The notes beneath the pieces were generated by a model. It was not told the origin of the DNA. It ran no database searches and saw only the letters and a program-made list of their open reading frames with translations. 16,034 bases of DNA from JBGPLH01 sp041486365 [NCBI: Thermodesulfobacteriota bacterium] (lineage in GTDB: Bacteria > JAUYMQ01), in contig JBGPLH010000039.1 in assembly GCA_041486365.1 (NCBI GenBank), positions 1-16,034 on the forward strand, read 5' to 3'. Positions within the stretch are counted from its first letter, which is position 1, and each line of letters begins with the position of its first letter. Made by a program: the position numbers and the translations under genes. This document shows positions 12,950 to 16,034 of this stretch, one piece after another.

Positions 12950-14419
12950 ATGTCCCAGGAAGAGCAGAAGGCGCCGGAGTCCAGCGCCGAGCCGTCCGAG
13001 CATCCCTCCGTCAGCATGGAAGATCTCTCACCCGAAGTGAGGCACGGCTGCCTCGATCTCGGATGGACGAAGCTCGTCCAGGTGCAGGTGAAGACGATCG
13101 CCGCCTTCATGGCGGGGCGCGACCTCATGGTTCAGTCGCGCACGGGCTCCGGCAAGACCGGTGCCTTCGGCATCCCGATCGCCGAGATGGTGAAGCCCGA
13201 GGGGCGGTACGTCCAGGCGATGGTGCTCACCCCGACGCGCGAGCTGACGCTTCAGGTCTGCAAGGAGGTGGAGGCCATCGGCCGCCACAAGGGCGTGGTG
13301 CCCGTCTCGATCTACGGCGGCGTCGGCTACAAGACGCAGCTCGACGGCCTCAAGGCCGGCGCGCAGGTCGTCGTGGGGACGGCGGGCCGGATCCTCGATC
13401 ACATGGAGAGCGGCGCGCTGGACGCGGGCCGGATCCGTATCCTCGTCCTGGACGAAGCGGACGAGATGCTCTCGATGGGCTTCTACCCCGACATGAAGCG
13501 AATTCAGGCGGAGATTCCGAAGTCGCGCCAGACGCTCCTCTTCTCCGCCACGATTCCCCCGACGGTCCAGTCCCTCGCCCGCGGGTTTCTCCGCGATCCG
13601 GTCTTCATCTCGCTCTCCACCGACCGGGCCACCGTCGAGGAGATCGAGAATTTCCACTACATCACGCCGCAGGCCGAGAAGGAGGCGAACCTCGCCCGCA
13701 TCCTCGAGTTCGAGAACCCCGACTCGGCCATCATCTTCTGCAACACGAAAGCGGAGGTGCACCTCGTCAGCGCGAGTCTCAAGCGGCGCGGGTTCGACGC
13801 GGACGAGATCAGCGGCGATCTCCCCCAGAAGGACCGCGAGCGGGTGATGGGGCGGATCAAGGCGGGCAACCTGCGCTTCCTGGTGGCCACCGACGTGGCC
13901 GCGCGCGGGATCGACATCAGCGATCTCGCCTGGGTGATCAACTACGCGATGCCCCTGTCGCCGGAGATCTACCTTCACCGCACCGGGCGCACGGGGCGGA
14001 TGGGGAAGACGGGGATCGCGGTCTCGCTCGTGTCGGGCTTCGACATCGGTGCATTCGATCTCGCCATGAAGTCGAATCGGATCCAGGCGATCGAGCGGGA
14101 ACTTCCCACGGACGCGTCGGTGACGGCGCGTGTCATGGAGCGCACGGAGGCGGCCATCGAACGGGACCTGCGGGAGCTTTCGCGCGAGGAGCGCGCACAG
14201 GCGGACCGGTTCCTCCCGGCAGCGCGGGAGCTGGCCGAGTCGGAGGAGGGGCGGGAGGTGATCGCCTTCCTGCTCTACACCTACTACGAACAGCTCAACG
14301 CGAAGGCGCCCCCAGAACCCGTCGTGGCCGGGCCGGTGGACGCGAAGGAAGACGCGATTGCCGCCAAGGCGCCGGGAGAAGGGGGCGGGGGCAGCCGCCG
14401 TCGACGCCGCCGGCGGTAG
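12950..14419 (+). CDS. DEAD-box ATP-dependent RNA helicase
   Basis: The 489-residue protein starts at 12950 behind AGGAG (12933-12937). Helicase motifs in order: Gln46 of the Q motif, Walker A SRTGSGKT (63-70, Lys69), PTREL, DEAD (168-171), SAT (199-201), a C-terminal RecA domain with VATDVAARGIDI, and HRTGRTGR (343-350). The Q-motif lead is unusual: LVQVQ (42-46) where most members have PTPIQ, and the upstream aromatic is Met23. The C-terminus carries an alanine/glutamate helix region, then a glycine-rich run and seven arginines, a likely RNA-binding tail. The family unwinds RNA in ribosome assembly and mRNA decay. It is most like the general CshA/RhlE/DeaD group, with no firm subgroup. Confidence 0.95.
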   Translation: MSQEEQKAPESSAEPSEHPSVSMEDLSPEVRHGCLDLGWTKLVQVQVKTIAAFMAGRDLMVQSRTGSGKTGAFGIPIAEMVKPEGRYVQAMVLTPTRELTLQVCKEVEAIGRHKGVVPVSIYGGVGYKTQLDGLKAGAQVVVGTAGRILDHMESGALDAGRIRILVLDEADEMLSMGFYPDMKRIQAEIPKSRQTLLFSATIPPTVQSLARGFLRDPVFISLSTDRATVEEIENFHYITPQAEKEANLARILEFENPDSAIIFCNTKAEVHLVSASLKRRGFDADEISGDLPQKDRERVMGRIKAGNLRFLVATDVAARGIDISDLAWVINYAMPLSPEIYLHRTGRTGRMGKTGIAVSLVSGFDIGAFDLAMKSNRIQAIERELPTDASVTARVMERTEAAIERDLRELSREERAQADRFLPAARELAESEEGREVIAFLLYTYYEQLNAKAPPEPVVAGPVDAKEDAIAAKAPGEGGGGSRRRRRRR

Positions 14420-14442
14420 CGCCGGACGAGATACGAGGAGGC

Positions 14443-14462
14443 CGCCGGCCCATGGGCCGGCG
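14443..14462. terminator. 20-bp perfect palindrome after the helicase gene
   Basis: CGCCGGCCCA at 14443-14452 is followed by its exact reverse complement at 14453-14462, 24 bases after the helicase stop. As RNA it folds into an 8-bp GC stem with a CAUG loop, followed by TTCCTGTT. This reads as a Rho-independent terminator with a weak U-run. It ends 20 bases before the glcD start, and I see no promoter between, so some readthrough into glcD is likely. A protein-binding palindrome is an alternative. Confidence 0.6.
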
Positions 14463-14482
14463 TTCCTGTTGAGGTACCAGCC

Positions 14483-15880
14483 ATGCACTATGGACGCGTT
14501 ACCCCGGCGATCCTGGCCGAGCTTCGGGCGCTGCTCGGGGACGATCACGTCCGGGTCGACGCCGACGCGCTCGAGCGCTACGGCCGGGACGAAACAGAAG
14601 ATCTCGTCTTCCGGCCCGAGGTCGTGGCGAGGCCCGGTATCGCGGCGGAGGTCTCGGCCATCCTCGCGCTCTCCGCGCGCGAGCGGATCCCGGTCACGCC
14701 GCGCGCGGGCGGCACGGGGCTTTCGGGAGGCGCGCTCCCGGTGCACGGCGGCATCCTCCTTTCGGTGGAGCGGATGAACCGCATCCTCGAGATCGATCGG
14801 GCCAACCAGGTCGCTGTGGTGGAGCCCGGGGTGATCTCCGAGGTCCTTCAGAACGCCGCCGCGGAGGCCGGCCTGTACTACCCCCCGGATCCCGCGAGCC
14901 GCGGCTCCTGCCAGATCGGGGGGAACATCGCCGAATGCGCGGGAGGCCCCCACGCGGCGAAGTACGGCACGACGAAGGACTACGTGCTGGGGCTGGAAGC
15001 CGTGCTCCCCGGCGGCGAGGTGATCCGCACCGGCGGCAAGCTCCGCAAGAACGTCACCGGGTACAACCTCACGCAGCTCCTGATCGGGAGCGAGGGCACG
15101 CTCGCGATAGTGACCAGGGCAATTCTGCGGCTCGTCCCGCTCCCCACCGCGCGCGTGACGCTGATGGCTTCCTTCGGATCGCTCGAGGACGCGGCGGCGG
15201 CCGTCGCCGACCTCTTCGGGCACGGCGTCGTTCCGGGTGCCTGCGAGTTCATGGAGCGCGACGCCGTGATCGCGGCGGAGGAGCACATCGGCGTCTCCTT
15301 CCCGCATCACGAGGCCGCGGCGCATCTCCTCCTCGAGGTGGACGGCATGGACGAGTCGCGCGTCCTGCGGGAAGCGGAGATCCTCGGGGAGGCATGCCTG
15401 GGAAGGGGCGCGCTCGACGTGCTCGTCGCCGACGGGCCGGCGCGGCAGTCGGAGCTGTGGCGCCTGCGCCGCGCGGTGGGGGAGGCGGTGAAGAAGATCA
15501 GCGTCTACAAGGAAGAGGACACCGTGGTCCCCCGTGATGCGCTTGCGCGGCTGGTGGCGGGAGTGAAGGCCATCGGCAGCCGCCACGGGATCCGGACGAT
15601 CTGCTACGGCCACGCCGCGGACGGGAACATCCACGTGAACGTGCTGAAGGCCGGCATGGACGATGCGCGCTGGAATGCCGCGCTCCCGGAGGCGATCCGC
15701 GAGATCTTCGGGCTCACGGTGAGCCTGGGCGGGATGATCTCGGGCGAGCACGGGATCGGCCTCACGCAGAAGCCCTACCTGTCCATGGCCCTCTCGGAAA
15801 CGGAGATGGAGATCACCCGTCGCATCAAGCGCGCGTTCGATCCCCAGGGTCTCCTCAACCCGGGGAAGATTCTTGACTAG
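14483..15880 (+). CDS. glcD: FAD-linked oxidase, glycolate oxidase subunit GlcD type
   Basis: The 465-residue protein starts at an ATG behind TGAGGT (14470-14475). The N-terminal PCMH-type FAD domain shows RAGGTGLSGGA (74-84) and the PPDPASRGSCQIGGNIAEC segment that wraps the cofactor. The C-terminal FAD-oxidase domain shows GHAADGNIHVN (His377) and GEHGIG (Glu422, His423), the substrate and metal side, and ends with the family NPGKI. The family oxidises 2-hydroxy acids such as glycolate or D-lactate and passes electrons to the quinone pool. GlcE and GlcF partners are not in the window. D-lactate dehydrogenase or D-2-hydroxyglutarate dehydrogenase are alternatives. Length is close to the usual 460-500. 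Confidence 0.93.
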   Translation: MHYGRVTPAILAELRALLGDDHVRVDADALERYGRDETEDLVFRPEVVARPGIAAEVSAILALSARERIPVTPRAGGTGLSGGALPVHGGILLSVERMNRILEIDRANQVAVVEPGVISEVLQNAAAEAGLYYPPDPASRGSCQIGGNIAECAGGPHAAKYGTTKDYVLGLEAVLPGGEVIRTGGKLRKNVTGYNLTQLLIGSEGTLAIVTRAILRLVPLPTARVTLMASFGSLEDAAAAVADLFGHGVVPGACEFMERDAVIAAEEHIGVSFPHHEAAAHLLLEVDGMDESRVLREAEILGEACLGRGALDVLVADGPARQSELWRLRRAVGEAVKKISVYKEEDTVVPRDALARLVAGVKAIGSRHGIRTICYGHAADGNIHVNVLKAGMDDARWNAALPEAIREIFGLTVSLGGMISGEHGIGLTQKPYLSMALSETEMEITRRIKRAFDPQGLLNPGKILD

Positions 15881-16034
15881 ACGCCACCGCCTGGCCCTGG
15901 CGCTCATCTCTCTCTGGCTCGGGATGATGCTGTTCCTCGCCTTCGTGGTCCCACCCGCGGTCTTCGGGTCGGTGGGACGGAAGGAGGCCGGACGGATCAT
16001 GGCGCGCGTCTTCCCGCCCTACTACGCGGGGAGC
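15873..16034 (+). CDS. DUF4149/TMEM205-like membrane protein, N-terminal part (cut by window end)
   Basis: A frame opens at TTG 15873, eight bases before the glcD stop, with GGGGAAG (15862-15868) upstream, and runs without stop to the window end (54 codons). The product begins MTRRHRLALALISLWLGMML, a basic start and first membrane helix, then FLAFVVPPAVFGSVGRKEAGRI and a FPPYY motif. That is the opening of the DUF4149/TMEM205 family of small membrane proteins of unknown function. An ATG at 15924 would remove half of the first helix, so the TTG is preferred. The overlap suggests co-translation with glcD. Confidence 0.72.
   Translation, partial: MTRRHRLALALISLWLGMMLFLAFVVPPAVFGSVGRKEAGRIMARVFPPYYAGS

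Noticed and set aside
12727-14472. A 581-codon plus-strand frame overlapping the helicase in another phase
   Set aside because: Its product is a repetitive Arg/Gly/Pro-rich string, whereas the other phase encodes a helicase with every motif in place.
13028-16000. A 990-codon open frame on the minus strand opposite the helicase and glcD genes
   Set aside because: The sense strand carries two clear conserved proteins with full motifs. The antisense frame runs through both and their gap, and its Arg/His/Asp/Leu-rich product matches no family I know. In very GC-rich DNA stop codons are rare in this frame, so long antisense frames are expected.

Overview
This window is very GC-rich, with strong G/C preference at third codon positions and little space between genes. 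It looks like a Gram-negative bacterial chromosome: there is an ftsEX-envC-ctpA block, an envC product with a signal peptide, and a periplasmic-type C-terminal processing protease. Gene order and protein style suggest a deltaproteobacterial/Myxococcota-like or an uncultured GC-rich lineage (Candidatus Eisenbacteria, NC10 or Acidobacteriota type), but the sequence alone cannot settle the phylum. I see no phage, transposon, CRISPR array, tRNA or rRNA. This is mostly core and metabolic chromosome, not a mobile island.

Layout. (1) 1-4998, plus strand, is a cell-wall/division block: the 3' end of glutamate racemase (murI), an unannotated conserved-looking 120-residue protein, a 30-bp direct repeat with hairpins, then ftsE, ftsX, an EnvC-type degenerate LytM factor and the CtpA-type S41 protease, closed by a hairpin at 5025-5048. 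The racemase supplies D-glutamate. FtsEX and EnvC would form the ATP-driven switch that activates murein amidases, and CtpA is a candidate for periplasmic proteolysis of cell-wall factors. (2) 5180-9603, plus strand, is a close-packed metabolic block: a gamma-glutamyltransferase-family hydrolase, a geranylgeranyl-reductase-family flavoprotein, a thiolase-like acyltransferase and its DUF35 OB-fold/zinc-ribbon partner. The last three overlap at start/stop codons. (3) 9718-11282 is a divergent set of small iron-sulfur-related genes: a BFD-type [2Fe-2S] protein on the minus strand, and on the plus strand a Rieske protein overlapping a membrane-anchored coiled-coil/DUF1858-like protein. (4) 11279-12728, minus strand, holds a TPR protein ending in a PF06262-type zincin domain, followed by a MutT-like NUDIX hydrolase. 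(5) 12950-16034, plus strand, holds a DEAD-box RNA helicase, a 20-bp palindrome, glcD-type FAD-linked oxidase and the start of a DUF4149/TMEM205-like membrane protein.

The points most worth following are the Fe-S divergon with a DUF1858-like domain on a membrane/coiled-coil stalk, the thiolase-DUF35-geranylgeranyl-reductase module (families known best from archaeal isoprenoid lipid metabolism), the TPR-zincin fusion, the small unannotated gene between murI and ftsE, and the hairpin direct repeats just upstream of ftsE. I found nothing I would call a proven new system. These are hypotheses from family knowledge and gene arrangement.
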